A stretch of 36,537 nucleotides of DNA from positions 1 through 36,537 of IMG/VR virus record IMGVR_UViG_3300009488_000040; one strand, written 5' to 3'. The translations under genes were made by a program, and so were the position numbers. The notes beneath the pieces were generated by a model. That model saw only the letters and a list, made by a program, of their open reading frames with translations, made no database searches and had not been told where the DNA came from. Origin of the DNA: a virus. Of the stretch, positions 29,047 to 36,537 are shown piece after piece. Each line of letters starts with the position of its first letter. Position 1 is the first letter of the stretch.

Positions 29047-29493
29047 ATGGGGGATAGTGTAGCGAACGCGGTGGGCAAAGGCCCGGCGCTGATATTAACT
29101 GTTGATGGGGAGGATTACATACTGGCTCCACTGAAGATGGAGGATCTGGCTGATGTGGAGCTTGAGGCAAAGAGGCGTCACAGGGCGGACGTTCTGGCGA
29201 TCATCAAAGACGCTGGGAATCTTCTAACACCAGAACATCGGTTGGAGATGTTCAAGGATCTTTCCATAGAAAGCCGCAGCGCACTGGATTTTCTGGGCAC
29301 TATGTCCGGTCTTGATTACCTCCTCACTCTGAGGATTCGGAGATCCTATCCAGATATGAGCGAGGAGGAAATAAAGTCGCTCGTAACTGTGCAGGCTATC
29401 AAGGATATGGAACGGGAAGTCGCGGAGCTTGTTGGCTTGGACAAATTTATAGGAGAAGATGAAGGTGATGCCAGCCCCCCGGACAGCGGATGA
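29047..29493 (+). CDS. Tail assembly chaperone, upstream frame (gpG-like)
   Basis: GAGGGGGACATC precedes the ATG at 29047. The 148-residue product begins with a strand-rich segment (ALILTVDGEDYILAPLKMEDLADVELEAKRRH) followed by helices (DYLLTLRIRRSYPDMSEEEIKSLV, QAIKDMEREVAELVGLDKF), as in tail chaperones that coat the tape measure during tail assembly. The next frame overlaps it by 4 bp in the -1 register, with a slippery run nearby, as for lambda gpG and gpGT. Confidence 0.75.
   Translation: MGDSVANAVGKGPALILTVDGEDYILAPLKMEDLADVELEAKRRHRADVLAIIKDAGNLLTPEHRLEMFKDLSIESRSALDFLGTMSGLDYLLTLRIRRSYPDMSEEEIKSLVTVQAIKDMEREVAELVGLDKFIGEDEGDASPPDSG
29475..29481 (+). promoter_or_regulatory. Candidate -1 ribosomal frameshift site, C CCC CCG
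   Basis: The heptamer CCCCCCG is in the exact X XXY YYZ register of the upstream chaperone frame (codons CCC 29476-29478, CCG 29479-29481). Slipping back one base continues without a stop into the next chaperone frame, giving a fusion of roughly 235 residues. It lies 10 bases before the upstream stop codon. Confidence 0.6.
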
Positions 29494-29756
29494 CGTGGGA
29501 GGAAACCTGCATAGTGTTGGAAAAATACTATGAGATCAGCCCTCTCGATATACCAAAGATGACGCTATATCAAGTCGCTTATCACATTGAAAAGGTCGGC
29601 TGGATAGAAGGCGAGCGTAAGAGCAAGGCAGGCTCCAGAACCATGTCATCCGCAGAGACAATCATGGGAGGCACGCCGGGCAACGTTCCATCAACGGCTG
29701 ACATCAGAGCGTTGGCCAGACAGATCAACACGAACATAGTCATCCCGGAGAATTGA
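29490..29756 (+). CDS. Tail assembly chaperone, downstream frame (gpT-like)
   Basis: This 88-residue frame overlaps the upstream stop as ATGA and lies in the -1 frame. It is made mostly or only as a C-terminal extension if the frameshift occurs; independent initiation at the ATG is also possible, though no strong ribosome site precedes it. The content EETCIVLEKYYEISPLDIPKMTLYQVAYHIEKVGW is helical and typical of the second half of such chaperones, which binds the tail tube subunit. The end sits 1 bp before the tape measure start. Confidence 0.72.
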   Translation: MTWEETCIVLEKYYEISPLDIPKMTLYQVAYHIEKVGWIEGERKSKAGSRTMSSAETIMGGTPGNVPSTADIRALARQINTNIVIPEN

Positions 29757-29757
29757 A

Positions 29758-32217
29758 ATGGCGCTACCGATAGCAGAGGCGTTCGTAGAGATACGAGGAA
29801 GGACTGCGAAATATAGGGCGAAGATTACTCAGGCGAAGCGACAAACGGAAGGTTTTGGAAAGTCGGCAGGCAAGTCGCTGAAGATGGTCACTTTGGGCCT
29901 TGCGGCTCTCGGAGCCGCTGCCGCTGTCACTGCCGCGGTTATCGCTGTCAAGCTCACTAAATCTATTATCCGCTTAGGCTCTCAAGCCCTACAAAGTTTT
30001 GCCCAGCTTCAGCAGGGAATGGCTGAAGTATCGACAATGATCAAAGGCAACTTTGGCCCTGCTCTTACTGCGCTAAGCACTGGGGTAAGAAAATTGTCGC
30101 TGGAGGTTCCTCATGCAACAGAGAGCCTAAGCACCGCCTTATATGATTTGCTATCCGCATCCGTACCTGTATCGGAATCACTGAAGGCGTTAAAAACTTC
30201 TAGTAGGGCGGCAGTAGCGGGTCTGAGTAGTGTTCAAACCGCCGCAAACTTAGGAACAGGCACGGCGAATGCTTTGAATATTGCCTATTCTGATATGGAT
30301 AAGATTTTCGATACTGCCTTTGCAACAGTGAGGATGGGGAAAATTACCTTTGGAGAACTTGCAGGATCATTGGGGCAGGCGCTTGCATCTGCCAAAAAAA
30401 TGAATGCCTCAATTGAGGAAGTCTATGGCTCTATTGCTTTCCTCACAAAAAACACGCTATCTGCGGATACTGCCAGCATCTCTTTTGGGCGAGCATTGGA
30501 TGGATTGGCGGATAAAGCTGATATTTTGGAGGATATGGGCGTTAAGGTTTTTGGTACTGAGGGTCAATATTTAGGAATACTCAAAGTAGTCGAGCAGATA
30601 GCTGAACAAATCAAGGGATTGACTGATCAGGCGAAGGTTAAAATTTTTGAAGAGATGGGATTTGACATTCGAGCTGCACGCGCTATTGTGATCATGTCCG
30701 AAAACGTGGAACAATTTAGAGACACCCTAGACGGGGTGACTGATTCCGCAGGAGACATGGAAATCGCCTATTCTCGCATGGCGGGCACTCTGGTCAATAA
30801 GTGGAAGATACTAAAGAACAGCGTTGCTGAACTTGGCCGAACCATAGTTGAAAGACTGGTAGGTGCTATGGGCACTTTGGTGGATTCCCTCACAATCATA
30901 ATACAGAAACTTTCCATTGTGATTAAGCGTTACAAAGACCACGGACTCGCAGCCGCCACTGTGTTCCGAGAGATAGCGAAAATCGCAGTAAGCACTACCA
31001 TAGAAATGTTCAAGGCTATAATCGAGCTGATAGCATCAGCGGCCAAGATTATGTGGGTGCCCCTGAAGTTCGGTTTTTTGACCGCGATGCGTGACATATC
31101 AGATAGTGCCGAAAAGACGATAATTGATGTTGTCAACTTTTTCAGACGCGGCGGCGACGAGATTGCCAAGTTGCAAAAACGAACTGTGGACACCAATCGC
31201 TTTACCTGGGATATGATTCGTAAGCAGCAAGAGAAAGCTGAATTTTCGTTGGTATTTGCAAAAGAATCGAAGAAGATACAAAAAACCGCGACGGAAGCAT
31301 TTGGTGTATTGATGGCTAATATCAAACAATCCATTTCAGTATTGGATGATTTTATCAAAACAACTGGCGGTGCCGAGGATGCGGTAGCAGAGATGGGGAA
31401 GGAAATGGCAGAGGTTGCGGAGCCGGAACGAATCAAAGCAATCAAAACTGAGTTTTCCGCCTGGGGCTTTGTCATTGATAACAATATAAAATTCCTGAAG
31501 CGTTTTGGTCGTGAAGCCAAAGTTGTTGCAAAAGATACCGGCCTGGCTTTCAGCCTCATTCCGCAGCAGATGGATATGGCCAAAATGATACTTGAACTCA
31601 ATAGAAGCAAGAAAGCCATCGAGGAATTCAAAGAAAAGGCGAAAGACACCGCTGATGCTATCAAGCCCGCTTTTGAGAACATGTTTGTCGGCCTGTTCAG
31701 TGGAAAGACGAAAGACCTGTGGACTCAGTTCTGGGATGACCTGAAGCAAATAGCAATCAGAAAACTGGCGGAGGTAGCCGCGACGAAGATATTCGAGAAA
31801 ATTATAAATGCTATTGCCAAAGAAAAGGAAGTGGCCACGACAGGCGGGGCGGTGAAGTCGGGAGTGAAGACGGGCGTTGGTGCAGGGATAGGGGCGTGGA
31901 TTGGTAGCTTGATCGCTCCGGGCGTGGGTACAGCCATTGGAGCCAATATCGGCGCAAACATTGGGGGCAGCTTTGCTGAGGGTGGAATAGTTCGCAAACC
32001 TACACTTGCTATGATTGGAGAGCGCGGCCCGGAAGCAATAATACCTCTAAACAGAGCGCAGCCATCCAGCATGGGTCGTCCTATTATCTTTAGCGGGAAC
32101 ATAGTTTTCAATGAGACGGACTTTGCAAACATGGACAGAACCAGGCTGGAGAAAGCAGTTAGACAACAGATTATGCCCATAATTCAGCAGGCGGCGGCGG
32201 ACGGGATTGGCGGATGA
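29758..32217 (+). CDS. Tail tape measure protein
   Basis: The 819-residue protein sets tail length; at about 1.5 angstrom per residue it implies a tail near 120 nm. The N-terminal region matches TP901-type tape measures: RAKITQAKRQTEGFGKSAGKSLK, a hydrophobic helix (GLAALGAAAAVTAAVIAVKL), then the conserved core VPHATESLSTALYDLLSASVP, SADTASISFGRALDGLADKADILEDMGVKVFG, MSENVEQFRDTLDGVTDSAGDMEIAYSRMAGTLVNKWKILKNSVAELG. More hydrophobic helices occur near 400-450. A glycine-rich membrane-active stretch (GVGAGIGAWIGSLIAPGVGTAIGANIGANIGG) lies near the end, followed by the common GERGPEAIIPL motif. It is probably ejected to help DNA cross the envelope. Confidence 0.93.
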   Translation: MALPIAEAFVEIRGRTAKYRAKITQAKRQTEGFGKSAGKSLKMVTLGLAALGAAAAVTAAVIAVKLTKSIIRLGSQALQSFAQLQQGMAEVSTMIKGNFGPALTALSTGVRKLSLEVPHATESLSTALYDLLSASVPVSESLKALKTSSRAAVAGLSSVQTAANLGTGTANALNIAYSDMDKIFDTAFATVRMGKITFGELAGSLGQALASAKKMNASIEEVYGSIAFLTKNTLSADTASISFGRALDGLADKADILEDMGVKVFGTEGQYLGILKVVEQIAEQIKGLTDQAKVKIFEEMGFDIRAARAIVIMSENVEQFRDTLDGVTDSAGDMEIAYSRMAGTLVNKWKILKNSVAELGRTIVERLVGAMGTLVDSLTIIIQKLSIVIKRYKDHGLAAATVFREIAKIAVSTTIEMFKAIIELIASAAKIMWVPLKFGFLTAMRDISDSAEKTIIDVVNFFRRGGDEIAKLQKRTVDTNRFTWDMIRKQQEKAEFSLVFAKESKKIQKTATEAFGVLMANIKQSISVLDDFIKTTGGAEDAVAEMGKEMAEVAEPERIKAIKTEFSAWGFVIDNNIKFLKRFGREAKVVAKDTGLAFSLIPQQMDMAKMILELNRSKKAIEEFKEKAKDTADAIKPAFENMFVGLFSGKTKDLWTQFWDDLKQIAIRKLAEVAATKIFEKIINAIAKEKEVATTGGAVKSGVKTGVGAGIGAWIGSLIAPGVGTAIGANIGANIGGSFAEGGIVRKPTLAMIGERGPEAIIPLNRAQPSSMGRPIIFSGNIVFNETDFANMDRTRLEKAVRQQIMPIIQQAAADGIGG

Positions 32218-33356
32218 ATGAGAACACCTTCAGACAGAATATCATCAAATCCGGGGTTAATATAAGGCGGAAGTTCGTTTACGATGGGTCTGATTATACA
32301 GACCTGCTTTTGAAAGATGGCATCGGTACTATCCGGCGCGACGTGAATCTCTCCGCAGGCACAGCCACAGTAGCTCTGGATAATTCTCGCAACACATGGA
32401 ACTTCCTGTGGGCTAGCGACACAGCCATAGGCGATTCGGTACAAATACAAGTATACATTGAAGACGATCCCGCCAATATCCTCACTTTATTTAATGGCAA
32501 GCTTGAGCGCGTGCAGTTTGATAAGGCTACTGTCATCTTGACGATACGCGATAAAGCCGGCGACTGGCTGGACAAGAAAATGGGGAGCAACCAGTCCCCC
32601 GCGAACTATCATGCAATGACCTGGAACGCCGATGATATGGTTTGGGATATTCTTCGAGACCACGCAGGGCTTGATGGCACCCCAAATCCCAGCAATCCTG
32701 ATATAGATTACACGTCATTTGCGGCGTGGCGCGATCAACACATCAGAGTGAAGGAATATACAATTCAGGCAAAACCAACAGGTCATACAATCAGCACGAT
32801 CCTGATGCTGATATGTCAGCATACCCATTCCTATATCTGGGTCAACAAGGATGGGAAAGTGGCCTTCGCTCCGCCATATCAACCTGGGTATATATATGAC
32901 GAAGGAAACACTAAAGGCGGCAGGAATCTATTGATCACCAGGGATAGAATTATAAACGCGACAAAAGTCATGTATGCTTACAGCTACACGGATGGTGACT
33001 GGGTATTTTTTACGCCGCCGGCAGGCATTGACAACTATCAAGTCGATCAAGTCAGTATTGACAGGTTTGGAGAGTTCAAGTTGATGGTGGAAAATAGGGT
33101 TGTTAGCCACATCGGGAGTAGTGGAGCAGGCGCACGAAATGACCGCGACGATACGCTTGCGGAATATGCTTATCCCCAGAAGTATTTTGAGATTAAGACC
33201 GGCCCTCCCGGAATCATGGAGGATGTGTGCAATCGAATCACGGTGAATGATTCGGTGAAACAGATCGTTGAGGCCGAACCCAAGATTGAGGAAATCAGCT
33301 ACAGTCTAAACCCCGGCGACTTTGGCGTTACTCTGAAAGCGAGGTGGGATTGGTAA
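32214..33356 (+). CDS. Distal tail / baseplate hub protein
   Basis: The 380-residue protein overlaps the tape measure stop as ATGA. The first part is strand-rich (IRRKFVYDGSDYTDLLL, GIGTIRRDVNLSAGTATVALDNS, GDSVQIQVYIEDD, LFNGKLERVQFDKATVILTIRDKAGDWLDKKMG), and a domain with WDILRDHAGLD and LICQHTHSYIWVNKDGKVAF follows. This is the pattern of gp27/gpD-like hub proteins: a Dit-type beta domain, then an insertion related to phage tail hubs. It would cap the tail tip. The assignment is by order and fold pattern, without a decisive motif. Confidence 0.62.
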   Translation: MNENTFRQNIIKSGVNIRRKFVYDGSDYTDLLLKDGIGTIRRDVNLSAGTATVALDNSRNTWNFLWASDTAIGDSVQIQVYIEDDPANILTLFNGKLERVQFDKATVILTIRDKAGDWLDKKMGSNQSPANYHAMTWNADDMVWDILRDHAGLDGTPNPSNPDIDYTSFAAWRDQHIRVKEYTIQAKPTGHTISTILMLICQHTHSYIWVNKDGKVAFAPPYQPGYIYDEGNTKGGRNLLITRDRIINATKVMYAYSYTDGDWVFFTPPAGIDNYQVDQVSIDRFGEFKLMVENRVVSHIGSSGAGARNDRDDTLAEYAYPQKYFEIKTGPPGIMEDVCNRITVNDSVKQIVEAEPKIEEISYSLNPGDFGVTLKARWDW

Positions 33357-33757
33357 TGCCGGAAAGAATGCAGCTCACAGATGGTGTGGATACGATAACC
33401 TTCTCGCCTTTAGTCTCCCCAGAATACGACCGCGACGACTCGCGATACAGGGGCGGTTTTGAGCCGGACAGTGGCGACATCCAGCTTTACGATCTGGGCG
33501 GGGCGCAGCGGCATAATCTGGCACTCAACGACCTATCAAAAGCTGATGCCGACCAGCTTAATCTGTGGTGGAGAAATATGACAAGATTGAGCTTCAAATC
33601 AGATCTCACAGGCGCACCGGGAACCGCAATACAGGTCAGAATACAGGGTACGCAAGCGCCTTTCCAGATGGACTTCCCTACAGGCTTTCAGGGAAGATAT
33701 GAAGGCGCTTTAACAATCCACGAAGTTAGCTCGTCAAGCTCCTCAAGCGGAGCGTAG
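33356..33757 (+). CDS. Distal tail protein with short serine tail, 133 aa
   Basis: The ATG at 33356 overlaps the TAA of the hub gene. The compact beta-rich body (DGVDTITFSPLVSPEYDRDD, RYRGGFEPDSGDIQLYDLGGAQ, ALTIHEV) ends in seven serines and GA (33728-33754). The tract is the same type as in capsid 2 and the tail tube, only shorter. Position after the hub suggests a tail tip or tube-associated subunit. The gene stops at TAG fused to an exact junction repeat, after which the methyltransferase cluster begins. Confidence 0.68.
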   Translation: MPERMQLTDGVDTITFSPLVSPEYDRDDSRYRGGFEPDSGDIQLYDLGGAQRHNLALNDLSKADADQLNLWWRNMTRLSFKSDLTGAPGTAIQVRIQGTQAPFQMDFPTGFQGRYEGALTIHEVSSSSSSSGA

Positions 33758-33769
33758 GGGGAATGAAAA

Positions 33770-34390
33770 ATGCCAGAGACTTTAGATCCTATTGATTACG
33801 AAGATATACTCAAAAGCTGCGGGGGAAGGCTGTCTATCAATGACGCCAGGATACTCTACAACACCGCCATAGAAATTGACGCTCAGAACATCGTTGAGAT
33901 TGGCTCTATGGATGGATGCTCCTCAATGGTGTTTGGCTATGTCTGCAAGCAAACTGGCGGACATCTCTACTGCTTAGAACCAAACCCCAGGACGAGATGG
34001 AAGGGAAACATGGACAGGCTGGGTCTTGCTGATTATGCCACTACTCTCATGAAGGCCTCTCCCTGGGTAATCCCGACAGATGTGAAATTGCCCATTGACT
34101 ATCTGCTGATTGACGGCGACCATCGGACCAGGTGGACGCTGGTGGATTATCACTACTGGGAGCCTTATGTGCGCCCGGGTGGACTGATTGCCTTCCACGA
34201 CTGGACGGGCGCTAACGGTGTGGGAGAGTGGGTACAAAGAGCCGTTGGGATCATCCTGGAGACTGATGAGCTTCAGGAAGTGGTCAGAAATGCCAGCAAG
34301 GACAGGGGCATTATAGTCTTCCGTAAGCCTATGGAGATTCTTGACCCCAAAGGCAGGAACGTCCCCAGCTTCTCCAGGAGGATGCAATGA
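33770..34390 (+). CDS. SAM-dependent methyltransferase, class I
   Basis: The 206-residue Rossmann methyltransferase is like the Methyltransf_24 / cephalosporin-hydroxylase group. Motif I is IVEIGSMDGCSSMVFGYV, the acidic strand is LYCLEPNP, and DYLLIDGDHRTRWTLVDYHYWEPYVRPGGLIAFHDW is the characteristic IDGxH...PGG...HD block. The acceptor is unknown; sugar O-methylation fits the neighbouring glycosyltransferases. Ribosome site is the repeat at 33757. It is coupled to the next gene by ATGA. Confidence 0.85.
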   Translation: MPETLDPIDYEDILKSCGGRLSINDARILYNTAIEIDAQNIVEIGSMDGCSSMVFGYVCKQTGGHLYCLEPNPRTRWKGNMDRLGLADYATTLMKASPWVIPTDVKLPIDYLLIDGDHRTRWTLVDYHYWEPYVRPGGLIAFHDWTGANGVGEWVQRAVGIILETDELQEVVRNASKDRGIIVFRKPMEILDPKGRNVPSFSRRMQ

Positions 34391-34932
34391 GAGCCATATC
34401 ATTCATATTGGACATTAAGAAAGAGGTGGGGGATAAGCCGCTGGTGGGCGTTGAGATAGGCGTCTATCGCGGCGAACATGCAGAACTGATGCTTCAGCAT
34501 CTGAATATACAAAGGCTCTATCTCATTGATCCATACGTGGATAACGATTCGGACTTTGAGGGGCACATGAAATCCAGCGTTCCGGCAGCGAAGGCGATAG
34601 CCAGGAAGCGATTGGAGCAGCCAGAGCCGTATGAGCAAATCATCTGGATAGAAAAGAAGTCGGAGGATGCTCTCCGGGAAGTTTGCCTTGCGCTGGACTT
34701 CGTATACATTGATGGGAACCACAGCTACAAGTATGTGATGCGGGATATGATATATTATGGACGAATGGTCAAAAGAGGCGGCTGGATCGGGGGTCATGAT
34801 TACATGATGCGCCGCAGCCCGCGTGTAGAGGTGAAGCAGGCTGTTGATGATTATGTTGTTCTGGCTATGACAAAAGGTCACGAGCTTCACGTTGGGGAGG
34901 GCAAGTTCCCAGACTGGTGGTTTAGAAAATGA
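34387..34932 (+). CDS. Second SAM-dependent methyltransferase
   Basis: The protein has 181 residues, with the same fold class but clearly different sequence from the preceding one: motif I LVGVEIGVYRGEHAELML, acidic strand LYLIDPYVD, then LDFVYIDGNHSYKYVMRDMIYYGRMVKRGGWIGGHDYMM. The IDGNH and GGHDY elements place it in the class I group often found in glycan-modification clusters. Both ends overlap neighbours, so three genes are translated as a unit. Confidence 0.85.
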   Translation: MRAISFILDIKKEVGDKPLVGVEIGVYRGEHAELMLQHLNIQRLYLIDPYVDNDSDFEGHMKSSVPAAKAIARKRLEQPEPYEQIIWIEKKSEDALREVCLALDFVYIDGNHSYKYVMRDMIYYGRMVKRGGWIGGHDYMMRRSPRVEVKQAVDDYVVLAMTKGHELHVGEGKFPDWWFRK

Positions 34933-35915
34933 GAATCCTATTCATCAGCGACCCGCTATTTACGGAGAGTGCGATCTATAACGAAGAGGGGTACGCGAAT
35001 CTTCCCATGCTCCAGTCTATGCCATGCGATCTTCTCGTGGCTACTACGGCAGATCAGGCGCGCCAGAGTATAGATAGCGCGGACGTTGTTCTGCTGGAGG
35101 CCATGCGCGGTGTCGCTTTCCGGGATGAGCTGAGCTTCATCAACAAGAGCAATGCCTTTGTGGGCGCTTTCTACTGTGACGTATGGCGCGCACCGTTCTG
35201 GTATCAGTCTGAGATTAGCATAGACCTCAACATCTGCGTCTACCGGAAAGGGGCGTTAAGGGTTCATACTTCGTGGACTGAAGGCGCAAACTTTCTGTGG
35301 CTGCCTCCCAGGGTGAAAACTGTTGACTACGTTGAGAAGCGCGATGTTGATATAGTAACCTGGGGAGCTATGGGTCGCGAGTATCCTTTCAGGAACTTCG
35401 CATACCAGGCATTGCTTCAGCAGTTGATAGGCGGTCCGCGCAGGAATGCCCAGCCTTTGAAGCTGGAACCAGGGTTGACTGAGAACACCATCCAGATCCG
35501 GAGCGAGAAGTATAAATGGCACAGCATAACTGGGAAGAGATTGCAGGGGCCTTTCTACGGCTCTAAGCTCATGGCCGCATTAAGCAGGTGTAAAGTCTGT
35601 CCTACTGGCCCGGTCCTTCAAAACGGTGTAGGGTCTGTGGTGGCTCGCTTCTTTGAGAATGCTGCTGCTGGGCTGGTATCTATCACTTCGCAAATGGACG
35701 ACGCTGACGCTCTCGGCTTCAAGCATGGGGAGAATATATGGTTCTCCAGCGGGGAGCGATTCTTCAGCGACCTTGATAGGCTTTTATTTGTGGATACGGA
35801 TCTGCGCTATGCAATATCAGAGAGTGCCCATCAGCTAATATCGGACAGGCACTCAGTTGAGGTGCGGGCGCTGGAGTTATACAACGCTCTGAAAGAGAAA
35901 ACGGGAGGAATATAA
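34929..35915 (+). CDS. Glycosyltransferase, GT-B type (CgeB-like)
   Basis: The protein has 328 residues. The N-terminal Rossmann-like part has MRILFISDPLFTESA and ADVVLLEAMRG. The C-terminal part has the diagnostic end of CgeB-type or Glyco_trans_1_2 enzymes: YGSKLMAALSRCKVCPTGPVLQNGVGSVVARFFENAAAGLVSITSQMDDADALGFKHGENIWF. There the FENAAAG segment and the following acidic loop bind the nucleotide sugar. It should add a sugar to an acceptor in the host cytoplasm. It belongs to the methyltransferase-glycosyltransferase operon immediately after the serine-tailed tail protein. Confidence 0.8.
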   Translation: MRILFISDPLFTESAIYNEEGYANLPMLQSMPCDLLVATTADQARQSIDSADVVLLEAMRGVAFRDELSFINKSNAFVGAFYCDVWRAPFWYQSEISIDLNICVYRKGALRVHTSWTEGANFLWLPPRVKTVDYVEKRDVDIVTWGAMGREYPFRNFAYQALLQQLIGGPRRNAQPLKLEPGLTENTIQIRSEKYKWHSITGKRLQGPFYGSKLMAALSRCKVCPTGPVLQNGVGSVVARFFENAAAGLVSITSQMDDADALGFKHGENIWFSSGERFFSDLDRLLFVDTDLRYAISESAHQLISDRHSVEVRALELYNALKEKTGGI

Positions 35916-36537
35916 TGGACGTATGCTTTTTCACTATGAGCAACAGCGAGATGCTGACGTGGGCACGTCGGCTGGTTTCATCCGGCGACATTGTAGATCG
36001 GCCAGTGTGGTTCTACAGAATACCGCCAGACCATCCAGATCCAAAGCGATACAAGCTGGATCTGCTGGCCGGGGATCTGTTGCCGCAAGCTGATAAGTAC
36101 GTCTACGTTGACGCTGACTGCATCTTCCAGAATCATGGAAAATGGGAGACTGACGAGTGGACGGGGGCAAAGCATGAGTCCTGGGACCCGCCCAACAGGT
36201 ATTCAGGAGCGTTCCCTGGTAAAGAGGGGTGGACGGACTTCGTTGAGATGTATAATAATTACGTTGAGGTCAATGGCGATTTTCCCCGTCTCAATTCCGG
36301 GGTCATTGCTATTCCAGCAGATATACGGAAAGATCTCGCTCACAGATGGTCGGAATGGAATGAGCTATTTGACGGACTGACAACGCAGAGAATCAAAGTC
36401 AGGGATCAGATTGGCTTTGGCTTTGCCGCCCACGAGTTTGGCATTGGCGCACTCCCTGACGGCATTGTGGGAGTACCCAAGCGGGAGGTCGTTGATGAGA
36501 GCTATTCACTTATCCACGCATCCGGCAGGCCAAACCC
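35915..36537 (+). CDS. Glycosyltransferase, GT-A type with DAD motif (partial, runs off the window)
   Basis: The ATG at 35915 overlaps the TAA of the previous gene, with GGGAGGA upstream. The 207 visible codons stay open to the window edge. The product begins MDVCFFTMSNSEMLTWARRL and contains KYVYVDADCIF (D66-A-D68), the metal and nucleotide-sugar site of GT-A enzymes. Then come RLNSGVIAIPADI, the GT8-type acceptor-side motif, and RDQIGFGFAAHEFGI. The GT8-like label rests on these two blocks. The rest of the cluster lies beyond 36537. Confidence 0.78.
   Translation, partial: MDVCFFTMSNSEMLTWARRLVSSGDIVDRPVWFYRIPPDHPDPKRYKLDLLAGDLLPQADKYVYVDADCIFQNHGKWETDEWTGAKHESWDPPNRYSGAFPGKEGWTDFVEMYNNYVEVNGDFPRLNSGVIAIPADIRKDLAHRWSEWNELFDGLTTQRIKVRDQIGFGFAAHEFGIGALPDGIVGVPKREVVDESYSLIHASGRPN

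Noticed and set aside
30930-31682. 250-codon minus-strand frame
   Set aside because: It lies wholly within the tape measure gene, whose motifs and frame are convincing; the reverse frame is a low-complexity shadow.
1-36537. tRNA or other structured RNA genes
   Set aside because: No cloverleaf-like set of stems with a T-loop consensus was noticed by eye; this is weak negative evidence because no search program was run.

Overview
The window is a stretch of a tailed double-stranded DNA phage or prophage (Caudoviricetes, siphovirus type). It shows HK97-type head genes, a long non-contractile tail operon with a tape measure protein, and no sheath gene. Every real gene lies on the + strand and most overlap or nearly abut. 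Near-consensus sigma-70 promoters and AGGAGG-like ribosome sites indicate a bacterial host. Nothing here identifies the host more closely, and no integrase, repressor or lysis gene is present.

Layout. 1-1906: the end of an unknown gene, a short remnant resembling the start of a phage radical-SAM gene, and a complete IS4-like insertion sequence (208-1898) with inverted ends and an 8-bp target duplication. 1916-7193: a promoter with a structured leader drives an early or accessory block: HNH nuclease, DnaD-like replication protein, compact cytosine-C5 DNA methyltransferase, second HNH nuclease, Gp37/Gp68-family (DUF5131) radical-SAM-like protein, DUF488 protein and small genes. 7226-33757: a second promoter with a similar leader precedes the morphogenesis operon: small and large terminase, portal, Mu F-like protein, prohead protease fused to an AAA+ ATPase, two tandem major capsid paralogs, head-tail connectors, tail terminator, tail tube, tail assembly chaperones with a possible -1 frameshift, tape measure and distal tail proteins. 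33770-36537: a sugar-modification cluster of two methyltransferases and two glycosyltransferases, the last cut by the window edge.

Three features stand out. (1) Four proteins, including the second capsid protein and the probable tail tube, carry serine-rich tracts at or near their C-termini, written with mixed serine codons. Four glycosyltransferase genes and two methyltransferase genes lie between or beside them. I infer a phage-encoded system that glycosylates serine tails on the virion surface. (2) Both promoters are followed by a hairpin whose loop is perfectly complementary over 8 nt to the ribosome-binding region just downstream, which suggests two matching pseudoknot switches. (3) A decamer, GGGGGAATGA, recurs 11 times exactly and several more times with one or two changes at gene junctions. 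It acts as ribosome-binding site for the next gene and often as the final Gly-Glu-stop of the previous one, and it flanks many small accessory genes inserted among the structural genes.
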